Part shown: piece by piece, positions 35,128-42,916 of the stretch
Position numbering within the stretch: the stretch's first letter is position 1
Layout: each line of letters begins with the position of its first letter
NCBI RefSeq assembly: GCF_018614415.1
Contig: NZ_JAGGOO010000046.1
Span: 31,358-95,357 of the forward strand
DNA: 64,000 nucleotides
Source: Streptomyces sp. ISL-12
Lineage (GTDB): Bacteria > Actinomycetota > Actinomycetes > Streptomycetales > Streptomycetaceae
Reading direction: 5' to 3'
Translations under genes and position numbers: made by a program
Notes under the pieces: generated by a model
What the model saw: the letters and a program-made list of their open reading frames with translations, nothing else
Databases searched by the model: none
Told to the model about the DNA's origin: nothing

Positions 35128-35826
35128 TCATGCGCGCCGGTCCAGCGGGACCTGCCGGGTCCGGTCCCAGGGCCGCTCCCAGCCCGCGAAGTGCAGCAAC
35201 CGGTCGATGATGCCGGCGGTGAAGCCCCACACCAGGGCCGATTCGACCAGGAACGCCGGGCCCCGGTGGCCGCTGGGATGGACGGTGGTGGCCCGGTTGG
35301 CGGGGTCCGTGAGGTCCGCCACGGGGACCGTGAAGACCCGGGCGGTCTCGCCGGGGTCGACGACGCCGACCGGGCTGGGCTCGCGCCACCAGGCCAGTAC
35401 GGGCGTGACCACGAACTGGCTGACGGGGATGTAGAGCTTGGGCAGTACCCCGAACAGCCGTACGCCGGACGGGTCGAGCCCGGTCTCCTCCTCGGCCTCG
35501 CGCAGCGCGGCGCGCAGCGGGCCGTCGCCCTGCGGGTCGCCGTCCTCGGGGTCGAGCGCGCCGCCCGGGAAGGCCGGCTGCCCGGCGTGCGAGCGCAGCG
35601 AGCCGGCCCGCTCCATCAGCAGCAGCTCGGGGCCGCGCTCGCCCTCCCCGAAGAGGATCAGCACGGCCGACTGCCGCCCGCCGCCGTCCTTCGGGGGCAG
35701 GAAACGGCTCAGCTCGGTGGGCCGCACCGTGTCCACGGCCCGCACCACCGGCTCCAGCCAGCCGGGCAGGCCCGACCGGTCGAGCGCGACCTCCCGCATG
35801 TCGCTCGCATCGCTCGCACGCGTCAT
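35128..35826 (-). CDS. NUDIX hydrolase, CoA pyrophosphatase-like
   Basis: 232 residues from ATG 35826 (GGGGG 7 nt upstream; GTG 35832 also in frame). The segment LRSHAGQPAFPGGALDP is the UPF0035 signature that precedes the Nudix box in CoA and acyl-CoA pyrophosphatases, and the box itself continues into LRAALREAEEETGL. It should split CoA-type dinucleotides to 4'-phosphopantetheine and 3',5'-ADP (known for the subfamily). It lies between nth and marP on the same strand, an order shared with M. tuberculosis. Confidence 0.9.
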   Translation of the reverse strand: MTRASDASDMREVALDRSGLPGWLEPVVRAVDTVRPTELSRFLPPKDGGGRQSAVLILFGEGERGPELLLMERAGSLRSHAGQPAFPGGALDPEDGDPQGDGPLRAALREAEEETGLDPSGVRLFGVLPKLYIPVSQFVVTPVLAWWREPSPVGVVDPGETARVFTVPVADLTDPANRATTVHPSGHRGPAFLVESALVWGFTAGIIDRLLHFAGWERPWDRTRQVPLDRRA

Positions 35827-35902
35827 CGCCACCCCCGTTCTGTCGTGTCCAACGCCCGGCCTCCCCGAGATCGTTCCGCGGTTCGGCCCCCGGCATGCGT
35901 CA

Positions 35903-37174
35903 TCAAGGACGTCCCAGCGGCGGCGCCGGTCTGCCGCCCGCGTCCAGGTACGCCTGCGGCGGGTTCAGCCGCTGCCCCGGGAAGCCGCCCTTCTCGTACT
36001 TGAGCAGCTTCCGCGCCTTCTCCGGGTCCGTCTCGCCCTCGCCGTACGCCGGGCAGAGCGGGGCGATGGGGCAGGCGCCGCAGGCGGGCTTGCGGGCGTG
36101 GCAGATACGGCGGCCGTGCCAGATGACGTGGTGCGAGAGGTCGGTCCAGTCGCTCTTGGGGAACAGCCCGCCGACGGCCGCCTCGATCTTGTCCGGGTCG
36201 GTCTCGGCGGTCCACTGCCAGCGGCGCACCAGGCGCTGGAAGTGGGTGTCGACGGTGATGCCGGGGCGGCCGTAGGCGTTGCCCAGGACGACGAAGGCGG
36301 TCTTGCGGCCGACGCCGGGCAGCTTGACCAGGTCTTCGAGGCGGCCGGGGACCTCGCCGCCGAAGTCCTCCGTCAGAGCCTTCGACAGCCCTATGACCGA
36401 CCTGGTCTTGGCCCGGAAGAAGCCGGTCGGGCGCAGGATCTCCTCGACCTCCGCCGGGTCGGCGGCGGCCAGGTCCTCGGGGGTGGGGTACGTGGCGAAC
36501 AGGGCGGGGGTCGTCTGGTTGACGCGCAGGTCGGTGGTCTGCGCGGACAGCACCGTGGCCACCAGCAGCTGGAAGGGGTTCTCGAAGTCCAGCTCGGGGT
36601 GGGCGTACGGGTAGACCTCCGCCAGCTCGCGGTCGATGCGGCGGGCGCGGCGGACCAGCGCGGTACGGGACTCCTCGCGCGGGGACCTGGCGGGGACGCT
36701 CTTCGCCGGGGCCACGCCCTTGACGGAGGCGGTGGCCTTCTTCGGCGCGACGACGGGCTTCTTGGCGACGGGCTTCTGTGTGCTGACGGCGGGCTTCTTC
36801 GCGCCGGGGACGGACTTCTTCCCACCGGCGGCGGCCTTCGTCGCGCTCTCCGTCGCTTTCTTCGCCGCCGTCTTCCGGGCGGGCGCCGCCTTCTTCGCCG
36901 TACCTGCCGCTGCCTTCTTGGCCGTACCCGCCGCTGCCTTCTTGGCCGTACCCGCCGCTGCCTTCTTGGCTGTACCTGTTGTCGCCTTCTTCGCCGTACC
37001 CGCCGCCGCCCTCTTCGCCGTACCCGTCACCGCCGCCTCCGTCTCCGCCGGCCTTTTCGACGCTTTCGCCGTTTCACTACCGCCATCGGAGCCTTGTTCG
37101 CCCACGGCGGAATTCCGACGTACAACCACCTGCCCGGCCCCCTCGGCCTGCGCTCTCACCGGCGATTTGGACAC
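35903..37174 (-). CDS. nth: Endonuclease III with long histone-like N-terminal extension
   Basis: A base-excision DNA glycosylase/AP lyase for oxidised pyrimidines. The 423 residues are about twice the size of E. coli Nth (211). The catalytic part occupies ~180-423: [12 protein letters not shown], helix-hairpin-helix [14 protein letters not shown] with the catalytic Lys, the catalytic Asp in TVDTHFQR, and the 4Fe-4S cluster C-x6-C-x2-C-x5-C. The first ~170 residues are Lys/Ala/Thr rich. They contain six tandem 8-residue units of the form [16 protein letters not shown] and more distant KKP/KKS stretches, like histone H1 tails. The real start could be any of several codons upstream of the conserved part. 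It diverges from crp. Confidence 0.93.
   Translation of the reverse strand: MSKSPVRAQAEGAGQVVVRRNSAVGEQGSDGGSETAKASKRPAETEAAVTGTAKRAAAGTAKKATTGTAKKAAAGTAKKAAAGTAKKAAAGTAKKAAPARKTAAKKATESATKAAAGGKKSVPGAKKPAVSTQKPVAKKPVVAPKKATASVKGVAPAKSVPARSPREESRTALVRRARRIDRELAEVYPYAHPELDFENPFQLLVATVLSAQTTDLRVNQTTPALFATYPTPEDLAAADPAEVEEILRPTGFFRAKTRSVIGLSKALTEDFGGEVPGRLEDLVKLPGVGRKTAFVVLGNAYGRPGITVDTHFQRLVRRWQWTAETDPDKIEAAVGGLFPKSDWTDLSHHVIWHGRRICHARKPACGACPIAPLCPAYGEGETDPEKARKLLKYEKGGFPGQRLNPPQAYLDAGGRPAPPLGRP
36895..37030. repeat. 24-bp tandem repeats in the 5' end of nth
   Basis: Five to six copies of a 24-bp unit encode GTAKKAAA (minus strand). The central copies are nearly identical at DNA level, with synonymous changes at the edges. 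Expansion or loss of units would change the tail in steps of 8 residues without breaking the frame. Confidence 0.85.
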
Positions 37175-37276
37175 CCGGCCACCCTACGGCCCGGCACTGA
37201 CATCCGCCCCGGCCCCTGAAGATCGGCGCCCAATTGGACCCCTGCCGCGTACCCCGGGACACCTGTGCGGCATCCT

Positions 37277-37290
37277 TGTGACAGATCACA
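37277..37290. promoter_or_regulatory. Crp-type palindrome upstream of crp
   Basis: TGTGACAGATCACA has arms TGTGA/TCACA separated by 4 bp; read as GTG-N6-CACAC it also fits the reported Streptomyces Crp site GTG-N6-GNCAC with one mismatch. It lies 91 bp before the crp start and downstream of nothing on the plus strand, so autoregulation is the simplest reading (inference). Confidence 0.5.
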
Positions 37291-37381
37291 CTGTTTGGAC
37301 CGTCCCGCAAAATGGGCACCACGGTCCCCTGGAACCACCGGGGAGCAAGATCCCCTGAGCAGGTCGAATAGGAGAGAACTC

Positions 37382-38056
37382 GTGGACGACGTTCTGCGGC
37401 GCAACCCGCTCTTCGCGGCGCTCGACGACGAGCAGGCCGCCGAGCTGCGCGCCTCCATGAGTGAGGTGACCCTCGCTCGCGGTGACTCGCTGTTCCACGA
37501 GGGGGACCCCGGCGACCGCCTGTACGTGGTCACCGAGGGCAAGGTCAAGCTTCACCGCACGTCCCCCGACGGCCGCGAGAACATGCTGGCCGTCGTCGGC
37601 CCCGGCGAGCTGATCGGCGAACTGTCGCTGTTCGACCCGGGCCCGCGCACCGCGACCGCCACCGCGCTGACCGAGGTCAAGCTGCTGGGCCTCGGCCACG
37701 GCGACCTCCAGCCCTGGCTGAACGTGCGCCCGGAGGTGGCCACCGCCCTGCTGCGCGCCGTCGCCCGCCGGCTGCGCAAGACCAACGACGCCATGTCGGA
37801 CCTGGTCTTCTCGGACGTCCCGGGCCGCGTCGCGCGCGCCCTGCTCGACCTGTCCCGCCGGTTCGGCGTGCAGTCCGAGGAAGGCATCCACGTGGTGCAC
37901 GACCTGACGCAGGAGGAGCTGGCCCAGCTGGTCGGCGCCTCCCGCGAGACGGTCAACAAGGCCCTCGCCGACTTCGCCCAGCGCGGCTGGCTCCGCCTGG
38001 AGGCCCGCGCGGTGATCCTGCTGGACGTGGAGCGGCTGGCCAAGCGCTCGCGCTGA
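37382..38056 (+). CDS. crp: Crp/Fnr-family cAMP receptor protein
   Basis: 224 residues from GTG 37382, with AGGAGAG 6 nt upstream. The N-terminal cyclic-nucleotide domain shows GDRLYVVTEGKVKL and the phosphate-binding cassette region GELIGELSLFDPGPRTATATALT. The C-terminal helix-turn-helix is DLTQEELAQLVGASRETVNK. In Streptomyces, Crp links germination, growth and antibiotic production (known), and the size is identical to the S. coelicolor protein. It diverges from nth and converges with the beta-lactamase-fold gene, leaving 5 bp between the stops. A Crp-like palindrome lies upstream. Confidence 0.96.
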   Translation: MDDVLRRNPLFAALDDEQAAELRASMSEVTLARGDSLFHEGDPGDRLYVVTEGKVKLHRTSPDGRENMLAVVGPGELIGELSLFDPGPRTATATALTEVKLLGLGHGDLQPWLNVRPEVATALLRAVARRLRKTNDAMSDLVFSDVPGRVARALLDLSRRFGVQSEEGIHVVHDLTQEELAQLVGASRETVNKALADFAQRGWLRLEARAVILLDVERLAKRSR

Positions 38057-38061
38057 CGCCC

Positions 38062-38907
38062 TCAGGGCGCGGGCGGCTGGATGAGCCCGTGCTCCTCCAG
38101 GTACTCCAGCTGTGCCCGTACCGACAGCTCCGCCGCCGGCCACAGGGAGCGGTCCACGTCCGCGTAGACCTGGGCGACGACCTCGGCGGGCGTCCGGTAG
38201 CCGTCCTCGACCGCCGTCTCCACCTGCGCGAGACGGTTGGCGCGGTGGGCGAGGTAGTACTCCACGGCCCCCTGGGCGTCCTCCAGGACGGGACCGTGCC
38301 CCGGCAGCACCGTGTGCACGCCGTCGTCGACCGCGAGCGACCTGAGCCGCCGCAGGGAGTCCAGGTAGTCGCCGAGGCGGCCGTCGGGGTGGGCGACGAC
38401 GGTCGTGCCGCGTCCCAGGACCGTGTCGCCCGTCAGCACCGCCCGGTCGGCGGGCAGGTGGAAGCTGAGCGAGTCGGCGGTGTGCCCCGGCGTCGGTACG
38501 ACCCTCAGCTCCAGGCCGCCGACCGTGACCACGTCCCCGGCCCCCAGCCCCTCCTCGCCCAGCCGCAGCGCCGGGTCCAGCGCCCGCACCTTCGTACCGG
38601 TCAGCTCGGCGAAGCGGGCGGCGCCCTCGGCGTGGTCCGGGTGACCGTGCGTCAGCAGCGTCAGGGCGACCCGCCGGCCGGCCCGCTCGGCGGTGTCGAC
38701 GACGTGCCGCAGGTGACCCTCGTCCAGCGGGCCCGGGTCGACCACGACGGCCAGGCCGGATCCGGGCTCGGCGAGGATCCAGGTGTTGGTCCCGTCCAGG
38801 GTCATCGGCGAGGCGTTGGGCGCCAGGACGTTGACGGCCCGTGCGGTGGCGGGTCCGGTCAGCACCTGGCCGCGCGGCTGGCCGGGCAGGGCGGTGGCGT
38901 CCGTCAT
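38062..38907 (-). CDS. Metallo-beta-lactamase-fold hydrolase (RNase Z/glyoxalase II-like)
   Basis: 281 residues from ATG 38907, whose TGA partner forms an ATGA overlap with the upstream NUDIX stop. Metal-site motifs: THGHPDHAEG (HxHxDH), TPGHTADS, LTGDTVLG and LPGHGPVL. The C-terminal ~50 residues are helical, as in LACTB2-like enzymes. Family members cut thioesters or nucleic acid; the exact substrate is open. The M. tuberculosis orthologue lies beside crp in the same order. Confidence 0.9.
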   Translation of the reverse strand: MTDATALPGQPRGQVLTGPATARAVNVLAPNASPMTLDGTNTWILAEPGSGLAVVVDPGPLDEGHLRHVVDTAERAGRRVALTLLTHGHPDHAEGAARFAELTGTKVRALDPALRLGEEGLGAGDVVTVGGLELRVVPTPGHTADSLSFHLPADRAVLTGDTVLGRGTTVVAHPDGRLGDYLDSLRRLRSLAVDDGVHTVLPGHGPVLEDAQGAVEYYLAHRANRLAQVETAVEDGYRTPAEVVAQVYADVDRSLWPAAELSVRAQLEYLEEHGLIQPPAP

Positions 38908-39851
38908 GCGGGGGCTCCCCCGGTCTCGGTACCGGTCCCGGCGGTCGTCGGGACGTGCTTGGTGAACTCCTCGTGCCCCGGCCACGACAGCACGATCTCG
39001 CCGTCCGCCAGCCGGGCCCGGGCCAGTACGGGCGTCAGATCGCGCCCGGCGGACCCCGCCAGCGCCCCGGCCGCCGTGCCGTACTCCGTGAGCGCCCGCA
39101 GCGTCGCGATCGTCGGCGGCATCATCAGCAGCTCGCCCCGGTCGTACCCGGCGGCGGCCTCGCCCGGCGTGATCCACACCGTGCGGTCGGCCTCCGTGGA
39201 GGCGTTGCGGGTGCGCTGCCCCTCGGGAAGGGCGGCCACGAAGAACCACGTGTCGTAGCGCCGGGCCTCGAACTCCGGGGTGATCCAGCGCGCCCAGGCA
39301 CCCAGCAGGTCGGAGCGGAGCACCAGGCCCCGCCGGTCCAGGAACTCCGCGAAGGACAGCTCCCGGGCCACCAGCGCGGCCCGGTCCGCCTCCCAGTCGT
39401 CGCCGGTGGTGTCCCCGACGACCGTCCCGGCGTCCGGCCCGGCGAGCAGGACGCCCGCCTCCTCGTACGTCTCCCGTACGGCGGCGCAGACGATCGCCTG
39501 GGCGTCGGCCTCGGCCACGCCGAGCCGTTGCGCCCACCACGCGCGCGTGGGGCCCGCCCAGCCGACGGCGCGGTCGTGGTCACGCGGGTCGACGCCGCCG
39601 CCCGGATAGGCGTACGCGCCGCCGGCGAAGGCCATGGAAGTGCGGCGGCGCAGCATGTGGACGGCGGGGCCGGGGTCCTTCAGCAGCATCACCGTGGCCG
39701 CGCGTCTGGGCGTGACCGGGGTGAGCGCGCCGGCCGCGAGCGCGCGGATGCGCTCCGGCCACTCCGGTGGGTACCACTGGCCGTTCACCTGAGCGCTCGC
39801 CGGACCGTTCGCCTGAGCGCTCGTCCGACCGTCCGCCTGACCGTTCGCCAT
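38904..39851 (-). CDS. NUDIX hydrolase
   Basis: 315 residues. The Nudix region AYPGGGVDPRDHDRAVGWAG continues to VCAAVRETYEEAGVLLAG, giving the REx2EE core with a spacing longer than the classic 23-residue box. The first ~26 residues are low-complexity repeats around SAQANGP/SAQVNGQ. The conserved part begins at WYPPEWPERIRALAAG. Translationally coupled to the downstream beta-lactamase-fold gene. Homologues with RNA- or CoA-type substrates exist; specificity is not visible. Confidence 0.88.
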   Translation of the reverse strand: MANGQADGRTSAQANGPASAQVNGQWYPPEWPERIRALAAGALTPVTPRRAATVMLLKDPGPAVHMLRRRTSMAFAGGAYAYPGGGVDPRDHDRAVGWAGPTRAWWAQRLGVAEADAQAIVCAAVRETYEEAGVLLAGPDAGTVVGDTTGDDWEADRAALVARELSFAEFLDRRGLVLRSDLLGAWARWITPEFEARRYDTWFFVAALPEGQRTRNASTEADRTVWITPGEAAAGYDRGELLMMPPTIATLRALTEYGTAAGALAGSAGRDLTPVLARARLADGEIVLSWPGHEEFTKHVPTTAGTGTETGGAPA

Positions 39852-39904
39852 GGCCGGAGGCTATCCGGTGACCGGCGGATGTTTCGAGTGGCCGGTGGTG
39901 CCGG

Positions 39905-40897
39905 TCAGGCGGGCAGCGCGGCGAGCCAGTCGGTCAGCAGCCGGTTGGTGTCCTCGGGGCGTTCCTGCTGGAGCCAGTGGCCGCAGCCGTCCAGGAGGTG
40001 TGAGGCGGTGAGGCCGGGCAGGGTCTCGGGGTAGGCGGCGATGGCGTCGGACAGCCAGGTGGTGGAGGCGTCCAGGGCACCGCCCAGGAACAGGGCGGGC
40101 TGCTCGACGGGGGCGCCGTGGTGGCCGGCGAGGTCGGCCCAGTCGCGGTCCATGTTCCGGTACCGGTTGAGGGCGCCGGTGAGGCCGGTCCGCTCGAACT
40201 CCCCGGCGTAGACGTCGAGGTCCGCCTCGGTGAGCCAGGCGGGCCGGCGCCCGGAGGGGAAGCGGTCGCGCAGGGTGCCGCCCCGGGCGACGAAGTGCGG
40301 GTCGGGGGCGCCGGGCGCGGGCATGGTGTCGCCGGACAGGGCGGCGTAGAAACCGGCGAGCCAGCCGCGTACGTCGGGCTCGATCTCCGCCTCGGCGCGG
40401 CCGGGCTCCTGGAAGTACGAGACGTAGAACTCCTGCTCGGCCTCCGGGCCGCCCATCGAGGCGAACACCTCGCTCGGCCGGGGCCCGCCCGGCGGCGTGT
40501 ACGGGACGCTGAGCAGGCCGACCGCGCGGAAGACGTCGGGACGCAGCAGCGCCGAGGTGGCGGCGATGGTGGCGCCCCAGTCGTGGCCGACGACCACCGC
40601 CTCCCGCTCGCCCAGCGCCTCGACCACGGCGACGTTGTCGGCCACCAGGTCGAGCATCCGGTACGCCGCCGGCTCGGCGGGCCGGGAGGAGCGCCCGTAG
40701 CCGCGCACGTCGAGGGCGACGGCGCGGTACCCGGCGGCGGCCAGGGCGGGCAGCTGGCGGCGCCAGGAGTACCAGGACTCCGGGAAACCGTGCACCAGGA
40801 GGACCAGCGGCCCGGTGCCCTGCTCGACCAGGTGGACACGGCCGGCCGGGCCGGGCACGAGGTGGTGGACGGGGGCGGTCGGGGGCTGCTGGGGCAT
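39905..40897 (-). CDS. Epoxide hydrolase-like alpha/beta hydrolase
   Basis: 330 residues; GGGAGGA precedes the ATG at about 6 nt. Motifs: LVHGFPESWYSWRRQL (HGxP), the nucleophile in VVGHDWGATIAA (Asp), and the late base in LDGCGHWLQQERPED. Cap-domain residues lie between ~140 and 250. The HGFPESW and DWG signatures are typical of soluble epoxide hydrolases. It lies downstream of a six-unit repeat array that separates it from ridA, so it probably has its own promoter inside or next to that array. Confidence 0.9.
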   Translation of the reverse strand: MPQQPPTAPVHHLVPGPAGRVHLVEQGTGPLVLLVHGFPESWYSWRRQLPALAAAGYRAVALDVRGYGRSSRPAEPAAYRMLDLVADNVAVVEALGEREAVVVGHDWGATIAATSALLRPDVFRAVGLLSVPYTPPGGPRPSEVFASMGGPEAEQEFYVSYFQEPGRAEAEIEPDVRGWLAGFYAALSGDTMPAPGAPDPHFVARGGTLRDRFPSGRRPAWLTEADLDVYAGEFERTGLTGALNRYRNMDRDWADLAGHHGAPVEQPALFLGGALDASTTWLSDAIAAYPETLPGLTASHLLDGCGHWLQQERPEDTNRLLTDWLAALPA

Positions 40898-41015
40898 GGG
40901 TCCTCCCGGACGTGCGGAGATCGCGGTCAGGAGCCCTGGACCGGGCTCCCGGCAGCGATCCTGGAACGTCGGTCACGGACCCGACCAGGTTTGTTGCCGA
41001 CCTGGCAACAGCGCG
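40898..41015. other. Region upstream of the epoxide hydrolase gene
   Basis: No coding signal. It contains an inverted repeat, TTGTTGCCGACCTGGCAACA around 40991-41010 (arms TGTTGCC/GGCAACA), just left of the 33-bp array, which may be a regulator site for the epoxide hydrolase gene or a small terminator. Confidence 0.45.
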
Positions 41016-41214
41016 CGGCACTACGCCTGCCCGGTGCCGCACCCGCCCGGTACTACGCCTCCTCGGGTGCCGCACCCGCGCGGTACTACGCCTCCTCGGG
41101 TGCCGCACCCGCCCGGTACTACGCCTCCTCGGGTGCCGCACCCGCCCGGTACTACGCCTCCTCGGGTGCCGCACCCGCGCGGTCCTACGCCGCCCCCTCG
41201 GTGCCCCACCCGCG
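41016..41214. repeat. Six tandem 33-bp units downstream of ridA
   Basis: Units start at 41016 (32 bp, diverged), 41048, 41081, 41114, 41147 (33 bp each, nearly identical) and 41180 (35 bp, diverged). The unit begins CGGTACTACGCC and contains CGGGTGCCGCACCCG, a near-perfect self-complementary 15-mer. The rightmost partial unit, from 41215, is the ridA 3' end including its stop, so the array looks like copies of the ridA terminus. Confidence 0.92.
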
Positions 41215-41219
41215 CGGTA

Positions 41220-41690
41220 CTACGCCCCCTCGGCCAGCTCCACCTGGATCTCGACCTCCACGGGCGCGTCCAGCGGCAGCACCGCCACGCCGACCGCGCT
41301 GCGCGCGTGCACGCCCTTGTCGCCGAAGACCTCGCCGAGCAGCTCGCTGGCGCCGTTGAGCACGGCGGGCTGCCCGGTGAAGTCGGGGGCGGAGGCGACG
41401 AAGCCGACGACCTTCACCACGCGCGCGACGCGGTCGAGATCACCGGCGACGGACTTCACGGCGGCCAGGGCGTTCAGCGCGCAGGTGCGCGCCAGCTCCT
41501 TGGCCTCCTCGGGCGTGACCTCACCGCCCACCTTGCCGGTCACCGGCAGCGCCCCGTCCACCATCGGCAGCTGGCCGGCGGTGAAGACGTACGCCCCGGA
41601 CCGCACGGCCGGCTGGTAGGCGGCCAGCGGCGGCACGACCTCCGGCAGCGTGATGCCCAGCTCCGCGAGTTTCGCCTCGACGGCACTCAC
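41220..41690 (-). CDS. RidA-family (YjgF/UK114) protein
   Basis: 156 residues from GTG 41690, which overlaps the DUF4177 stop (GTGA). The fold elements FTAGQLPMVDGALPVTG, the central RTCALNALAAVKSV and the trimer-interface end VEVEIQVELA are as in RidA-like deaminases. The Arg that binds the imine carboxylate in true RidA (R105 type) is not clearly conserved here, so it may be a relative (the actinobacterial Rv3678c type) rather than the 2-iminobutanoate deaminase. The last codons and stop form the right end of a 33-bp repeat array. Confidence 0.85.
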   Translation of the reverse strand: MSAVEAKLAELGITLPEVVPPLAAYQPAVRSGAYVFTAGQLPMVDGALPVTGKVGGEVTPEEAKELARTCALNALAAVKSVAGDLDRVARVVKVVGFVASAPDFTGQPAVLNGASELLGEVFGDKGVHARSAVGVAVLPLDAPVEVEIQVELAEGA

Positions 41691-41848
41691 GCCTGCTTCT
41701 CCCGCTTCAGGTAGGCCACCAGCTGCTCGGGGTTGTTCGGCCCGGGCACGACCTGGACGAGTTCCCAGCCGTCCTCGCCCCAGGTGTCCAGGATCTGCTT
41801 CGTGGCGTGGACGAGCAGCGGTACGGTCGCGTATTCCCACTTGGTCAT
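41687..41848 (-). CDS. DUF4177 small protein
   Basis: 53 residues from ATG 41848 (MTKWEYATVPLL). The pattern KWEYxTVPLL...GxxGWELVQVVPG is characteristic of DUF4177, a short alpha/beta family of unknown function. It is coupled to ridA by a GTGA overlap and lies beside the ArsA-like pair, an order also found in mycobacteria (the small gene before Rv3679, recalled). Function unknown. Confidence 0.88.
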   Translation of the reverse strand: MTKWEYATVPLLVHATKQILDTWGEDGWELVQVVPGPNNPEQLVAYLKREKQA

Positions 41849-41919
41849 GGGCCGACTGTATCCGCTGTTATCCACAGCCCTCCGCGTAGGCCGGGCCCGG
41901 ACTGGTTACGCTCGAATAC

Positions 41920-42897
41920 GTGAGCAGGCTCCAGGTCGTCAGCGGCAAGGGCGGAACCGGCAAGACCACGGTGGCCGCCGCCCTAGCGCTGGCCCTGGCC
42001 ACGGAGGGGAAGCGGACGCTCCTCGTCGAGGTCGAGGGCCGGCAGGGCATCGCGCAGCTCTTCGAGACCGAAGCGCTGCCTTATGAGGAGCGGAAGATCG
42101 CCGTCGCTCCCGGGGGCGGGGAGGTGTACGCCCTCGCCATCGACCCCGAACTGGCCCTTCTGGACTACCTCCAGATGTTCTACAAACTGGGCGGCGCCGG
42201 CCGGGCCCTGAAGAAGCTCGGCGCCATCGACTTCGCGACCACCATCGCGCCCGGGGTCCGGGACGTCCTGCTGACCGGCAAGGCGTGCGAGGCGGTCCGC
42301 AGGAAGGACCGCGCCGGACGGTTCGTGTACGACTACGTCGTCATGGACGCGCCCCCGACCGGCCGCATCACCCGCTTCCTCAACGTCAACGACGAGGTGG
42401 CGGGGCTGGCGAAGATCGGCCCGATACACAATCAGGCGCAGGCGGTGATGCGGGTCCTGAAGTCCCGCGAGACGGCCGTGCACCTGGTGACGCTGCTGGA
42501 GGAGATGCCGGTCCAGGAGACCGCCGACGGCATCGCCGAGCTGCGCGCCGCCCGGCTGCCGGTAGGCCGGGTCATCGTCAACATGGTGCGGCCCGAGGTG
42601 CTGGACGCCGAGGACCTGGAACTCGTACGGGCCCTCCCGCGTTCCTCCCTCGCCCAGGCCCTGTCCGCCGCCGGGCTCGGCGGGGCGCGGCGGGGCGGGC
42701 ACGCCGAGCGGCTGGTGGACCCGCTCCTCGACCAGGCCGGGCAGTACGCCGCGCGGTACGAGCTGGAGCAGGAGCAGCGGGCCGTCCTCGGCGAGCTGGA
42801 CCTGCCGTTGCACGAACTGCCGCTGCTCGTCGAGGGCATGGACCTGGCGGGCCTGTACGAACTCGCCACCGAGCTGCAGGAGCAGGGGATCGTATGA
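41920..42897 (+). CDS. ArsA/GET3-like ATPase, first of a pair (Rv3679 type)
   Basis: 325 residues from GTG 41920; TACGCT (41907-41912) ends 7 nt before the start, so the mRNA may be leaderless. P-loop VVSGKGGTGKTTVAAAL at the N-terminus is the deviant Walker A with the signature Lys (SGKGGTGKTT). Switch II-like is VVMDAPPTGRITRFL. It lacks the arsenite-binding Cys of ArsA. The M. tuberculosis pair Rv3679-Rv3680 forms a complex reported to act in stress and metabolite export (BagA/B). It is followed 19 bp later by the partner gene. Confidence 0.9.
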   Translation: MSRLQVVSGKGGTGKTTVAAALALALATEGKRTLLVEVEGRQGIAQLFETEALPYEERKIAVAPGGGEVYALAIDPELALLDYLQMFYKLGGAGRALKKLGAIDFATTIAPGVRDVLLTGKACEAVRRKDRAGRFVYDYVVMDAPPTGRITRFLNVNDEVAGLAKIGPIHNQAQAVMRVLKSRETAVHLVTLLEEMPVQETADGIAELRAARLPVGRVIVNMVRPEVLDAEDLELVRALPRSSLAQALSAAGLGGARRGGHAERLVDPLLDQAGQYAARYELEQEQRAVLGELDLPLHELPLLVEGMDLAGLYELATELQEQGIV

Positions 42898-42916
42898 GGC
42901 GGAAGCAGGGGATCGC

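Noticed and set aside
41016..41214. CRISPR array
   Set aside because: Units are contiguous 33-bp repeats without unique spacers, and no cas genes are present.
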